From NCBI GenBank assembly GCA_030448265.1, contig JAUJNG010000008.1:49836-113835 (forward strand): 64,000 bases of DNA, written 5' to 3'. Both the position numbers and the translations under genes were made by a program. A model generated the notes under the pieces. The model was not told the DNA's origin, searched no databases, and was given only the letters and a program-made list of their open reading frames with translations. This document shows, piece after piece, positions 1 through 7,627 of this stretch (position 1 is its first letter; each line of letters begins with the position of its first letter). The DNA is from Abditibacterium sp. GTDB taxonomy: Bacteria > Armatimonadota > Abditibacteriia > Abditibacteriales > Abditibacteriaceae.

Positions 1-1
1 C

Positions 2-1414
2 GCGGTGTGGCGCTTCAACCTGGTCGGCGAAAAGGGCGACATCGTGCCGATTCACTTTTTCGACACCGATCTACCCGAAAACCACGAATGGGACAGGGGC
101 CTCACCTACCATCTCTACGGCGGCGACGAGCGCTACCGCCTCAAACAGGAAGTCATTCTGGGCATTGGCGGCGTCCTGATGCTGCAAAGCCTGGGTTACA
201 ACGTCAAGAAATATCACATGAACGAGGGCCACGCCGCCCTGCTCGTTCTGGAACTGCTCAAGCGCACCAAACGCAGCGTGGAAACCGTGTGGGACGAAAA
301 TCTGGTGTGGGACGTGGAAAGCGTGCAGGATTTGTGCGTTTTCACCACCCACACGCCCGTCGAGGCCGGACACGACCGTTTCAATTGGAATCTGGTTCAG
401 GAAGTGATGGGCGACACTTTTCCCCTCGATGCCTTCCGAAAATTCGGCAATGAACACGAGCAGTTGAACATGACGACGCTCGCGCTCAATCTGAGCGATT
501 ATCACAACGGCGTGGCGAAAAAGCACGGCGAAGTCTCGCAGAATATGTTTCCTGGCTACGAGATTCGCTCCATCACCAACGGCGTCCACTCGCGCACCTG
601 GACGGAGGCGCGCTGGCAGAAACTCTTCGACCAATACATTCCTGGCTGGAGCGCCGAGCCGGAACTGTTCGTGCGCGTCGATCACATTCCCGACGCCAAA
701 ATCTGGGAAACCCATCAGGAATGCAAGCGCGAACTGATGGAAATCGTCAAAAATCGCACCAAAATCGAGATGTCGCCCGACATTTTGACCATCGGCTTCG
801 CGCGCCGCGCCACGCCCTACAAACGCGCCGATTTATTGTTCCGCGACATCGAACGACTCGCGCGCATCGCGGGCGGCAGGTTGCAGATCGTCTACGCCGG
901 AAAAGCGCACCCTCGCGACGGCGCGGGCAAAGACAACATCCACAAAATCATCGAAGCGGCGCGCGCCCTTTCGGGAAGCTCGATTCCGGTGGTTTTTCTG
1001 GAAAATTACGACATGGCGCTCGCTCTGAAAATCATCGCCGGCGCCGATGTGTGGCTCAACACGCCGATGCGACCGCGCGAGGCGTCGGGCACGTCGGGCA
1101 TGAAAGCCACCCACAACGGCGTGCCCAATTTTTCCGTTTTGGACGGCTGGTGGATCGAAGGCTGGGTCGAGGGCGTGACGGGCTGGAGCATCGGCCCCGA
1201 AGCGACCGAAACCAATTTGGAAGCCGTCGATGAGAGCGCCGACATCAACGACCTTTACGAAAAACTGGAACACGCGCTCTTGCCGACCTATTACGCTGAT
1301 GACGATCACGCGAGTTGGATTGCGGTGATGAAAGGCGCCATCGGCAAAAATGCGTGTTATTTCAATACGCACCGCATGATGCGCCAATATGTGACCGAGG
1401 CGTATATTCGTTAA
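2..1414 (+). CDS. glgP: Alpha-glucan phosphorylase, C-terminal part (5' end outside window)
   Basis: Pyridoxal-phosphate enzyme (GT35) that releases glucose-1-phosphate from glycogen or maltodextrin in the cytoplasm. The frame is open from the first bases, so the N-terminal part lies upstream and about 470 residues are present. The PLP-attachment motif ASGTSGMKATHNG is visible, with the Schiff-base lysine codon at 1103-1105. It is followed by a segment rich in the conserved LDGWW residues. YKRADLLF upstream is the phosphate/sugar-binding region. The HNG-N-S-LDGWW-EG pattern fits the shorter Thermotoga-type alpha-glucan phosphorylases rather than E. coli MalP/GlgP. A strong hairpin follows 82 bases downstream, so the gene ends its transcription unit. 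Identity is secure; substrate preference is not. Confidence 0.93.
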   Translation, partial: AVWRFNLVGEKGDIVPIHFFDTDLPENHEWDRGLTYHLYGGDERYRLKQEVILGIGGVLMLQSLGYNVKKYHMNEGHAALLVLELLKRTKRSVETVWDENLVWDVESVQDLCVFTTHTPVEAGHDRFNWNLVQEVMGDTFPLDAFRKFGNEHEQLNMTTLALNLSDYHNGVAKKHGEVSQNMFPGYEIRSITNGVHSRTWTEARWQKLFDQYIPGWSAEPELFVRVDHIPDAKIWETHQECKRELMEIVKNRTKIEMSPDILTIGFARRATPYKRADLLFRDIERLARIAGGRLQIVYAGKAHPRDGAGKDNIHKIIEAARALSGSSIPVVFLENYDMALALKIIAGADVWLNTPMRPREASGTSGMKATHNGVPNFSVLDGWWIEGWVEGVTGWSIGPEATETNLEAVDESADINDLYEKLEHALLPTYYADDDHASWIAVMKGAIGKNACYFNTHRMMRQYVTEAYIR

Positions 1415-1437
1415 GGGTAGAATCGATATTAAGTTTT

Positions 1438-1464
1438 CAAACCTCCCCCGCCCCCTCCTTCGTA
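1438..1464. repeat. Left copy of a 27-bp inverted repeat
   Basis: These 27 bases (rich in CCTCCCCCGCCCCCTCC) occur exactly, in inverted orientation, at 2276-2302. The two copies bracket the small unknown gene at 1557-2006. Read directly from the sequence. Confidence 0.85.
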
Positions 1465-1496
1465 TTGGGAATCATTCTCGGCATTGCTGAAATGGC

Positions 1497-1524
1497 AAAC
1501 CCCAGCATTTTTATGCTGGGGTTT
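1497..1524. terminator. Rho-independent hairpin after glgP
   Basis: A perfect 12-bp stem (AAACCCCAGCAT pairing with ATGCTGGGGTTT) with a TTTT loop lies between the glgP stop and the convergent gene ending at 1557. The A- and T-ended stem lets it work in both directions. Confidence 0.8.
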
Positions 1525-1556
1525 GGGTGCTGATAATAGAGGTTATGTGAAATTGT

Positions 1557-2006
1557 TCAGGCTTCCGTTTGGGTCAATTCCATCAGGCGTTCGGGATGAA
1601 AATGAATCTTGAAAGTTTCATCATGAAACTCGGCACCGGCTTCACGGCTGATGATAGTGAAGACACCTGAATCTGCCAAATCACCTATTGCACGGGTAAT
1701 CAATCCATTCAATTCGCGTGCTGACCGTGGGGCACCGTCTTCAGCGAATTTGACGGATAAATCTAACGGCCTGAACTGAAACAAAACAGGCGTTTCCAAA
1801 ACCGATGTCAAACAGGTAATCCCAGTTCCCATATCACGGCCTACCCATACGGTAAGCAGTATGAATGACAACAGCAGGCCAAATTGACCAACATGACTTT
1901 CAATCCGTTTCCGGTTGTCATCTACCGCGTTGAAGAGCGTTGTGGGGTCAACGCCGATTGGGAAACCATTCTGGTCTTTTTCGGGTTGGGTTTGGTTATG
2001 GGCCAT
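1557..2006 (-). CDS. Unknown small protein with one membrane segment
   Basis: 149 residues that I do not recognise. The N-terminal 40 residues are polar, followed by one hydrophobic stretch (about residues 43-56, GLLLSFILLTVWVG). A C-terminal domain of about 90 residues has a mixed alpha/beta look and ends in a polar tail. It starts with ATG and is convergent with glgP, sharing the hairpin at 1497-1524. Base composition is AT-richer than the surrounding genes, and exact 27-bp inverted repeats lie on both sides (1438-1464 and 2276-2302), so it may be an acquired unit. No function can be assigned. Confidence 0.6.
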   Translation of the reverse strand: MAHNQTQPEKDQNGFPIGVDPTTLFNAVDDNRKRIESHVGQFGLLLSFILLTVWVGRDMGTGITCLTSVLETPVLFQFRPLDLSVKFAEDGAPRSARELNGLITRAIGDLADSGVFTIISREAGAEFHDETFKIHFHPERLMELTQTEA

Positions 2007-2244
2007 TTTCTTTTCTCCCTTGTTTTTAGGTTGGTCAGGCTGCGGCGTTTAGGCTGCGGCCTCGGTTCGATTATTATTCCCAAGTCAGCCAATTCATCAC
2101 GTTGCGGGCAGAATTCAAATCGGGTTGTGCCTTTATACCTACCGTATCAACATTTTCCCCAGGTTATGTCATTCATCACATTGGCATCATTAGGAGGGGC
2201 GTCAAGTTCACTGAGGCGTTTGAGTGAAAACTTGCGGTAACGCG

Positions 2245-2302
2245 CTCGACTCCCCTCCTGCTCGACTCCCCTCCTTACGAAGGAGGGGGCGGGGGAGGTT
2301 TG
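2245..2302. repeat. Tandem 15-mer plus right copy of the 27-bp inverted repeat
   Basis: CTCGACTCCCCTCCT occurs at 2245-2259 and again at 2261-2275. It runs directly into the palindromic 27-mer at 2276-2302, the inverted copy of 1438-1464. CCCCTCCTTACGAAGGAGGGG within it is self-complementary. Confidence 0.85.
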
Positions 2303-2325
2303 ATACCTGCCAATTTCAGACAAAC

Positions 2326-2360
2326 AAAAAGGGAAGCCGAAATTTCGGCTTCCCCTTTTT
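2326..2360 (-). terminator. Strong terminator hairpin of the gene at 2372
   Basis: A long A/T-flanked palindrome is centred on GGAAGCCGAAATTTCGGCTTCC. On the minus strand it gives AAAAAGGGG, the stem and loop, then CCCTTTTTG, immediately after the stop of the minus-strand gene starting at 2686. Confidence 0.88.
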
Positions 2361-2371
2361 GTTGATTCGCT

Positions 2372-2686
2372 CTACCTGTAGCGGCGCGCGGCTCCGGTGC
2401 GACCGTAGCGCTTGCGATACCACGCAGCGCGGCGGGCTTCTTTTTTCTTATCCGAACGATATTTCAGATAGGAACCGGCGGTAGCGATGCCGCCGATGGT
2501 GGCGACTTTGCCTTTGCCTTTAATCAAACCATAAGCCGTCACGGCGCCAGCGCCGATAGCGACTTTTTTCCAGGTTTTGGCGTCGGCCTGCGCGGGCGTC
2601 GCGGTGAAAGCGCCGCCGAGCAGCGAGGCGCTCAGCACGCCGAGCGTGCCCAAAGCGATTTTGCGATTTTTGTTGAGAGTTTGCAT
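2372..2686 (-). CDS. Small exported glycine/basic-rich protein
   Basis: 104 residues when started at the ATG at 2684-2686, which follows a clear GGAGGA site 4 bases upstream. The frame is open further upstream, but that start has no ribosome-binding site. It has a classical Sec signal peptide: basic MQTLNKNRK, a hydrophobic core, then TATPAQA as the probable cleavage site near residue 34. The mature part has a second glycine/alanine-rich hydrophobic segment (AIGAGAVTAYGLIKGKG) and a very basic tail (RKRYGRTGAARRYR). It stands alone with its own terminator. The basic glycine-rich tail could bind envelope polymers or nucleic acid, but that is a guess. Confidence 0.75.
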   Translation of the reverse strand: MQTLNKNRKIALGTLGVLSASLLGGAFTATPAQADAKTWKKVAIGAGAVTAYGLIKGKGKVATIGGIATAGSYLKYRSDKKKEARRAAWYRKRYGRTGAARRYR

Positions 2687-2749
2687 AGTGTCCTCCATTG
2701 CCCTTTCAGGCAAATGCGAGACCAACAGACTCCATCGCCCTGCGGCGGT

Positions 2750-3019
2750 TCAAATTTTTTCTGCGCCGTTTTCCCACCATTTTGGCCCGCGCTCGCCGAG
2801 CGCGATTTTCGCCGCATTCACTCGCGCCCGCGCCGTGGTTTCCGCTTCTTTGTCGCCGCTTTTGAGTGCGGCGCCCACGGCGCGGCGCGCGCTCATCAGT
2901 TCATTGACCAGCTTTTGGCGCTCTTCTTCGGGCAGATTGGGATTGGTCGCGCGCCATTTGCGGCCCTCGATGACCACGTGATGCCCATCCGCCGTTTTTT
3001 CCACTTTTTTCGGCTTCAT
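2750..3019 (-). CDS. Small conserved protein (often labelled biopolymer transporter Tol)
   Basis: 89 residues from the ATG at 3017-3019. That ATG overlaps the TGA of the upstream methyltransferase as ATGA, so translation is probably coupled, and GGGGAGCGAA before the ATG can act as ribosome-binding site. The pattern KPKKVEKTADGHHVVIEG, then RKWRATNPNLPEE, then LVNELMSARRAV matches a family of roughly 90-residue proteins that databases label biopolymer transporter Tol. It has no membrane segment and no visible Tol-Pal feature, so I regard the label as uninformative. It is predicted to be a soluble, helical, highly charged protein. A longer frame start (3055) would lie inside the upstream gene. 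Confidence 0.75.
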   Translation of the reverse strand: MKPKKVEKTADGHHVVIEGRKWRATNPNLPEEERQKLVNELMSARRAVGAALKSGDKEAETTARARVNAAKIALGERGPKWWENGAEKI

Positions 3020-3696
3020 TTCGCTCCCCGCCGCTTTTTGGCGACCAGAATCCATTGAAAACCGAAGACTCGCGGCGCCAGGCGCAGCATTATGTGTTGC
3101 GCTTTCATCAGAATCTTAAAGACGGCGCGATTTTGCAGACGCGGAAACAGTTCGTCAAGTGGCACGCCCGTCGGCGTGGCCCGCGTGACTTGCAGGCCCG
3201 CGCCTTCCAACAGGGCGCGCGCCGTGTCGAGGGTGTAAAAATGCAGGTGAGTGCGGTCGAGAATGCCCCGTTCCATGTGCGGGAAGAAGCCCGCCAGCAG
3301 CATCAGGCGCACCGCGATGTGCGCGACGTTGGGCAGCGACACGATGAACACGGCGTCGTCGCTGGTGGCGCAGTGGAGCTTGTCGAGAACGGCGGCGGGA
3401 TCGCGCAAATGCTCCAGAACATCGCCGCACACCACCGCGCGATATGCCGATGGCGGCAGCGCGGTTTCTTCGACCGTCGAATGAAAAATGTGGCGGTAAA
3501 ATGGCCGCGCGAAGTGCGCGCATTCGGGATTGGGTTCGATGGCGTCCACGTCGAGGCCGCTGCCTTCGAGCAGCTGCCCCAGAAAACCCTGCGCCGACCC
3601 GACATCCAAAACGGGCGCGCGCCCCAGACGCCGCACGAGCGAAGAAATTTGTTGGTGACTGCTTTTGGGGTCGTGGTGAAGGCGGTAATAAAGCAT
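3016..3696 (-). CDS. Class I SAM-dependent methyltransferase (Methyltransf_23-like)
   Basis: 226 residues from the ATG at 3694-3696. The frame is open further upstream, but those codons overlap the preceding gene and read as low-complexity Arg/Ser. Motif I is VLDVGSAQGFLGQLL (about residues 28-42), with an acidic residue at the end of strand 2 (DAIEPNP). VVCGDVLEHLRDPAAVLDKL is the post-I/DVLEHL signature of this family. The gene starts 15 bases after the membrane glycosyltransferase-like gene and overlaps the next gene by ATGA, giving a three-gene unit. Family proteins methylate small molecules, sugars or lipids; the substrate here is unknown, though the neighbour suggests an envelope glycan or lipid. 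Confidence 0.85.
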   Translation of the reverse strand: MLYYRLHHDPKSSHQQISSLVRRLGRAPVLDVGSAQGFLGQLLEGSGLDVDAIEPNPECAHFARPFYRHIFHSTVEETALPPSAYRAVVCGDVLEHLRDPAAVLDKLHCATSDDAVFIVSLPNVAHIAVRLMLLAGFFPHMERGILDRTHLHFYTLDTARALLEGAGLQVTRATPTGVPLDELFPRLQNRAVFKILMKAQHIMLRLAPRVFGFQWILVAKKRRGAK

Positions 3697-3715
3697 GAAT
3701 TGGGAAAAGCGACGC

Positions 3716-5104
3716 TTACGCCGACTCCTCAGCCGTTGCAGGCAAGGCGATGGCCACTGCCCCCACCAGCAGCGCGAACGGCCAGAAATAGTAGTTGGCG
3801 AACGCCTGCTTATTAAACGCGAAAAACCCCAGATACGCCACCGCTCCCGCGCTGCACCAGCCGCTCGCATCGCGCGGCGCGCGGCGCAGGCCCAGCGCCA
3901 GCCCCGCCAACAACGCCGCGAAGCCCCACACCGGCGACAACTGCTGTCCCGTCGCGTTGAAAACAGTCACCAGATACGACAGCGAATCGGCGCGAAACGG
4001 CTGTTTGAACTGAATTTCCAGCACGCTGCGACTAAATCCTGGCCAATCCCACAACGCCAGAGGCAGCGTCAGCGCGGCGGCCACGCCCAGCGACTGCCAC
4101 AGCACCGTTCGCCATCTGGCTTTTTCGGGCACCAGAAGCGGCAGCAGAGCCAGCAGAAAAACCGTGTATTGCTTCGACGCCAGCAGACATCCCAGCGCGA
4201 GGAACAACCAGCGCGGCGCTCGAAACGCGCACCACAGCGTCGCGCCCAGAAAAAACAGCGTGACCGGCTCGATCCAACTCAAAAGCAAGACGAAAATCGT
4301 GGGCGGAAACAGCAAAAACAGCGTGGCGGCGAGTTGCGAGGTCGAACTGGGCCGCGCCGTCGCCAGAAACCACGCCGCGCCCGCCAGGGCGAACACATGG
4401 GCGAAGCGGAAATCGCCCAGCCAGTGCCCAGGCAGACTGAAATACAGGCTGAGCGGCAAATACGGATACCCGAACGGCAGTTTCCCGTCTTTTCCGGTCG
4501 CCCCCGCGAAGTAAAACGGCAGATCGGCGCCCATGACATTGGGCATTCGCACCGAATACGGATTCTGCCCCACGCTAAGCAGCCGCGCGCCTTCCTGAGC
4601 GAAGATTTGCACGTCGTTTCGCACCCCGAAACGCAGTTGAGTCGAAGTTTTTTCGTCGTGGCGCGCCTGAACCAGCGTCGAAATGCCCATCGCGGCGTGC
4701 AGAAACAGAAAAAGCGGAAACAGCGCGCGCCCCAGCGCAGGGAAGCGACTCAATCGCCCTACCAGCGCCGCGCCCAGCGCACACGCGGCGAGGGCGAGCG
4801 CGAACCCACCCCACCCCGCCTCGCCCCCATCGGGCACCAACCACAGCGCCGCGAAAATGGTGGCGCACGCGGCCAGAACGAAGTGGAGCGCGCGCCGCGA
4901 ATTGGGCACCCAAACTGGCGCGAAGGCGGCCAGAAGCGCCGCGCCCATCGCCAGCGAGAGCCACACCATGCCCACCGGCGCATAACGCCCGCCGTTGGCC
5001 TCAACTGCGAGTGCCAGAAAAAACGCGGCGAGCGTCGCCCAGATCGCGCGGCGCGGCGCGGAGAAAGAGGAGGAAGAAGGCGTCATAAATCGAGACGCCC
5101 TCAT
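3716..5104 (-). CDS. Multi-pass membrane glycosyltransferase-like protein (GT87/DUF2029-like)
   Basis: About 462 residues with roughly ten hydrophobic segments spread over the whole length. A long extracytoplasmic-type loop after the fourth or fifth segment carries QNPYSVRMPNV and PFGYPYLPLSLYF. That P-F-x-Y-P-P/Y-L pattern is typical of polyprenol-phosphate-dependent mannosyltransferase relatives (GT87, GT39). The start is uncertain: ATG at 5102-5104 or 5084-5086, neither with a good ribosome-binding site. The frame continues upstream into the palindrome at 5140-5236, which I exclude. It is followed closely by the methyltransferase, so a shared envelope-glycan role is likely. Confidence 0.72.
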   Translation of the reverse strand: MRASRFMTPSSSSFSAPRRAIWATLAAFFLALAVEANGGRYAPVGMVWLSLAMGAALLAAFAPVWVPNSRRALHFVLAACATIFAALWLVPDGGEAGWGGFALALAACALGAALVGRLSRFPALGRALFPLFLFLHAAMGISTLVQARHDEKTSTQLRFGVRNDVQIFAQEGARLLSVGQNPYSVRMPNVMGADLPFYFAGATGKDGKLPFGYPYLPLSLYFSLPGHWLGDFRFAHVFALAGAAWFLATARPSSTSQLAATLFLLFPPTIFVLLLSWIEPVTLFFLGATLWCAFRAPRWLFLALGCLLASKQYTVFLLALLPLLVPEKARWRTVLWQSLGVAAALTLPLALWDWPGFSRSVLEIQFKQPFRADSLSYLVTVFNATGQQLSPVWGFAALLAGLALGLRRAPRDASGWCSAGAVAYLGFFAFNKQAFANYYFWPFALLVGAVAIALPATAEESA

Positions 5105-5139
5105 TTTATCGCGCCCGACGTCGCTTGCCTTCTTAAGAA

Positions 5140-5236
5140 AAAACCACAGAGACACGGAGAGAAAGAGGGAAACCGGAGCAAGAGGGGCCAAAACACGGGC
5201 CGATACTTCCTTTTCTCTCCGTGTCTCTGTGGTTTT
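5140..5236. repeat. Palindromic repeat, CCACAGAG family
   Basis: A 25-bp perfect arm (AAAACCACAGAGACACGG...) at 5140-5164 is repeated inverted at 5212-5236, with a 47-base centre. Related arms occur at 7480-7614, 12254-12334, 23421-23515 and 59217-59673. It lies between the minus-strand exonuclease gene and the glycosyltransferase start. Confidence 0.88.
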
Positions 5237-5258
5237 CCTTCCTTGGTAGCAACTTGGT

Positions 5259-5783
5259 TTATTTAAACGGGAATTTGTCGAACAGGGAGCCGATTTGAAG
5301 CAGCGCTTCCGCGTTGCCACGCGCATCATCGACAGGATTGTGACTGTGACGCGTTTGGCGCAGCTTCTTCCAGGCGCTGGCGGCGGAAAAATCGCGCGTT
5401 AAGCCCGCGTATAAATCGCCGATGCGACGGCCCGAAAAGCCAAATGGATTCGTGCCCAGGTAAAAGTGGAAATACCAGTTGATCCACTGCCAGTCGAAGG
5501 CCAGATTATCGGAAACGAAAGTCGAGCGGCTTGCCCCAACCTGAATAATCCAGTCGTGAAAATCGCCCATCACTTTTTCGGGGTCGCCGAATTTTTCGTG
5601 CTGTTCGCGAGAAAATCCGCTCACGGCGAGCGCATCGGGAAGCCACTCGGGTGAAATCGGTTTGGTTTTGCCGTAAAAAGTGCGGTTCAAACCAGGTTCA
5701 ACCACAATCGCGCCAAAACAGACCCTCGAATAAACCGACGGAATTGGCCCATCGGCCTCCACATCAACAACGATAACCGCCAT
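5259..5783 (-). CDS. DEDDh 3'-5' exonuclease (DnaQ/RNase T superfamily)
   Basis: 174 residues. The exonuclease signature is complete: Exo I VDVEADGP (Asp/Glu pair at residues 7 and 9), Exo II DNLAFDWQW (about residues 92-100) and Exo III HNPVDDARGNAEAL with the H-x4-D of DEDDh enzymes. Length fits a single-domain nuclease without the accessory parts of DNA polymerase III epsilon. The ATG at 5781-5783 is preceded by AAAGAGAAAAATT. Members trim RNA or DNA 3' ends; which substrate this one uses cannot be told. It sits alone between two palindromic elements. Confidence 0.85.
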   Translation of the reverse strand: MAVIVVDVEADGPIPSVYSRVCFGAIVVEPGLNRTFYGKTKPISPEWLPDALAVSGFSREQHEKFGDPEKVMGDFHDWIIQVGASRSTFVSDNLAFDWQWINWYFHFYLGTNPFGFSGRRIGDLYAGLTRDFSAASAWKKLRQTRHSHNPVDDARGNAEALLQIGSLFDKFPFK

Positions 5784-5826
5784 AATTTTTCTCTTTGGAT
5801 TAAGAGATTAACCAAAAATCAGGGCT

Positions 5827-5877
5827 GCACAAAAAAACGCAATAATGAGAAAAATTCATTCTTGCGTTCTTTTGTGC
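5827..5877 (-). terminator. Imperfect hairpin after the S41 protease gene
   Basis: GCACAAAA...ACGCAA...ATGA pairs with TCAT...TTGCGT...TTTTGTGC around an AAAAA/TTTTT loop. It lies 45 bases after the stop of the minus-strand gene ending at 5922 and has T-rich sequence on that strand. Confidence 0.55.
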
Positions 5878-5921
5878 CTTTTTACGGCTGCTTTCTCAAC
5901 GCGACGACTGAGGGTTGGGAG

Positions 5922-7380
5922 TTACTCGACGCGGCGAGTGCCCGCTTTGGCGGTCATGGCGTCGGTCGAGGTGGTTTTGCCGTTGAGGAAATCGACGGCT
6001 TTTTGCAACACCGCGCCGCGTCCGGTTTTTTCGTCTTCCTCGCTCGACTGCACCACGATGTCGGGCGCGATGCCTTTGTCGGAGATGTCCTGCTTGGAGG
6101 GCGTGAGATATTTGGCGGTGGTAATCACCAGAGCGCCGCCGTTTTTGAGATCGACCAGAACCTGAACGCTGGCTTTGCCGAAACTCGGTTCGCCGATGAT
6201 GGTGGCCTTGTCTTTGTCTTTGAGCGCACCCGCCACGATTTCGGCGGCGGAGGCCGAGTAGCGGTCAACCAGAACCGTCACCGGCATTTTCAGGTTCATA
6301 AAGCGGCCTTTTTCGGCGTTGTAAGGTCGTTCCTGACCGCTTCGCTCGCGCGTGATGACGATGGGGCCGCTCTGGATGAAACGACTGCCGACATCGACGG
6401 CGGAGTTGAGCAGGCCGCCTGGATTGGAGCGCATATCCAAAATCAGGCCTTTGGCGGGCGCGCCGCCGTTGCCCGCGACGACTTTTTTGAGCGCGGCGCC
6501 GAATTCGTTATCGGTTTTCTCGTTGAACTCTTCGAGCTTGAGCCAGGCGATGTTGCTGGGCAGCCATTCGAGCGTCACGGGGTGCATTTCGATCAAATCG
6601 CGCTTGAGCTGGATGTCGAGAACGTCGTATTTGATGTCTTTGGGGTTCTTGGGCGTGTTGAGTTTGCGCTCGATTTTGAGCGTGACCGGAGTGCCTCGCG
6701 TGCCCCTGATGTAGGAGACGGTGGCGTCTTCGCTCATGTCGGCGGTGGAGCGGCCATCGATGGCCAGAATCACGTCGCCGCGCTTGATGCCCGCGCGCGC
6801 GGCGGGGCCGCCCGCGATGGGTTCGACAATGAAAGGCCGCGCCGCGCCCCAGGGCTTGGCCTGCGGGCTGCCGGCGTATTCGTCTTTGACATCAATGCGC
6901 GCGCCGATGCCGGTGAATTCGCCTTTGTTGGAGACCAGAAATTCGTTGTAGTCTTCGGGCGTCATGTAGCGCGTGAAGCGGTCGCCCAGAGCGCGCATCG
7001 TTGTAGTCTTCGGGCGTCATGTAGCGCGTGAAGCGGTCGCCCAGAGCGCGCAGCATCCCACGAATCGCGCCGTAGGTGATTTCGGTGTCGTCCACTTTGG
7101 TCTGGACGAAGTTTTCCTTGATGGCGCGGCGCACTTCATCGAGGGTTTCGTAGGGCTTGAGATCGGGCTTGTAAGAGCGAGCGCCCTTTTGCGCGGCGGC
7201 GTTTTGTGCCATGACGTTGCCGTCGGCGGTGCGAGTGAGCGGCGCGCGCGCACTCGACTGTTCGGGCCAGCGCCACTGAGCGGGATACTGGGAGGCGCGG
7301 GTCGAGTAACCGGCGCCAAAAGCGGCGCTCAAACCCAGAGCGACAAAAGCGACGTTTAAGCCGCGCGTTTTGAAATTCAT
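5922..7380 (-). pseudogene. S41 C-terminal processing protease, frameshifted by a 55-bp duplication
   Basis: Periplasmic CtpA/Prc-type serine protease. The start ATG at 7378-7380 follows GGAGTTTTCGT. An N-terminal signal-like hydrophobic segment (LNVAFVALGLSAAFGAGY) and the helical domain (TLDEVRRAIKENFV) are in one frame. The PDZ domain (GPAARAGIKRGDVILAIDG) and the catalytic part are in another. The catalytic Ser in DRYSASAAEIVAG and Lys in EPSFGKASVQ are intact. The break is an exact 55-bp tandem duplication at 6943-7052; removing one copy restores a single frame of about 467 residues, normal for the family. As printed, the N-terminal frame runs into unrelated sequence. Either a real inactivating event or an assembly artefact. 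Confidence 0.85.
6943..7052. repeat. Exact 55-bp tandem duplication inside the protease gene
   Basis: Bases 6943-6997 and 6998-7052 are identical (beginning TCGTTGTAGTCTTCGGGCG). 55 is not a multiple of three, so the copy shifts the reading frame at the codons for RALGDRFTRYMTPEDYN. Confidence 0.97.
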
Positions 7381-7479
7381 ACGAAAACTCCGAGGGCCTC
7401 GCCGGAGCGAGGTGGTCAGGGGACGCTTAGGAGTTTGCCATGAAGCGTTAAGAAGCGTCCGCAGGGTGTGATAGTGCGG

Positions 7480-7614
7480 GTTGGGAATTTCAACACAGAG
7501 AACACGAAGAGACAGAGGTTTACAGAGGGAATTTTGCGGTTTTCGATACCCAAATTGTTTCCAACTCTCTGTGAACCTCTGTCTCTTCGTGTTCTCTGTG
7601 TTGAAATTCCCAAC
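7480..7614. repeat. Palindromic repeat, ACAGAG family, about 50-bp arms
   Basis: The arm starting GTTGGGAATTTCAACACAGAG at 7480 is mirrored by the sequence ending at 7614. There is one mismatch in the first 48 bases. It lies between the divergent-facing protease start and the stop of the M23 peptidase gene (7628). Confidence 0.9.
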
Positions 7615-7627
7615 CCACACACCCATT

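Larger units (their letters stand above)
2007..2371. other. Intergenic stretch without a convincing gene
   Basis: This stretch holds the upstream region of the minus-strand gene at 1557-2006, the repeat at 2245-2302 and the hairpin at 2326-2360. Short open frames here have no ribosome-binding site or recognisable product. No RNA gene seen. Confidence 0.6.

Noticed and set aside
3695..5266. Long plus-strand open frame (523 codons)
   Set aside because: Antisense to the membrane glycosyltransferase-like gene; Arg/Gln-rich nonsense caused by high GC.
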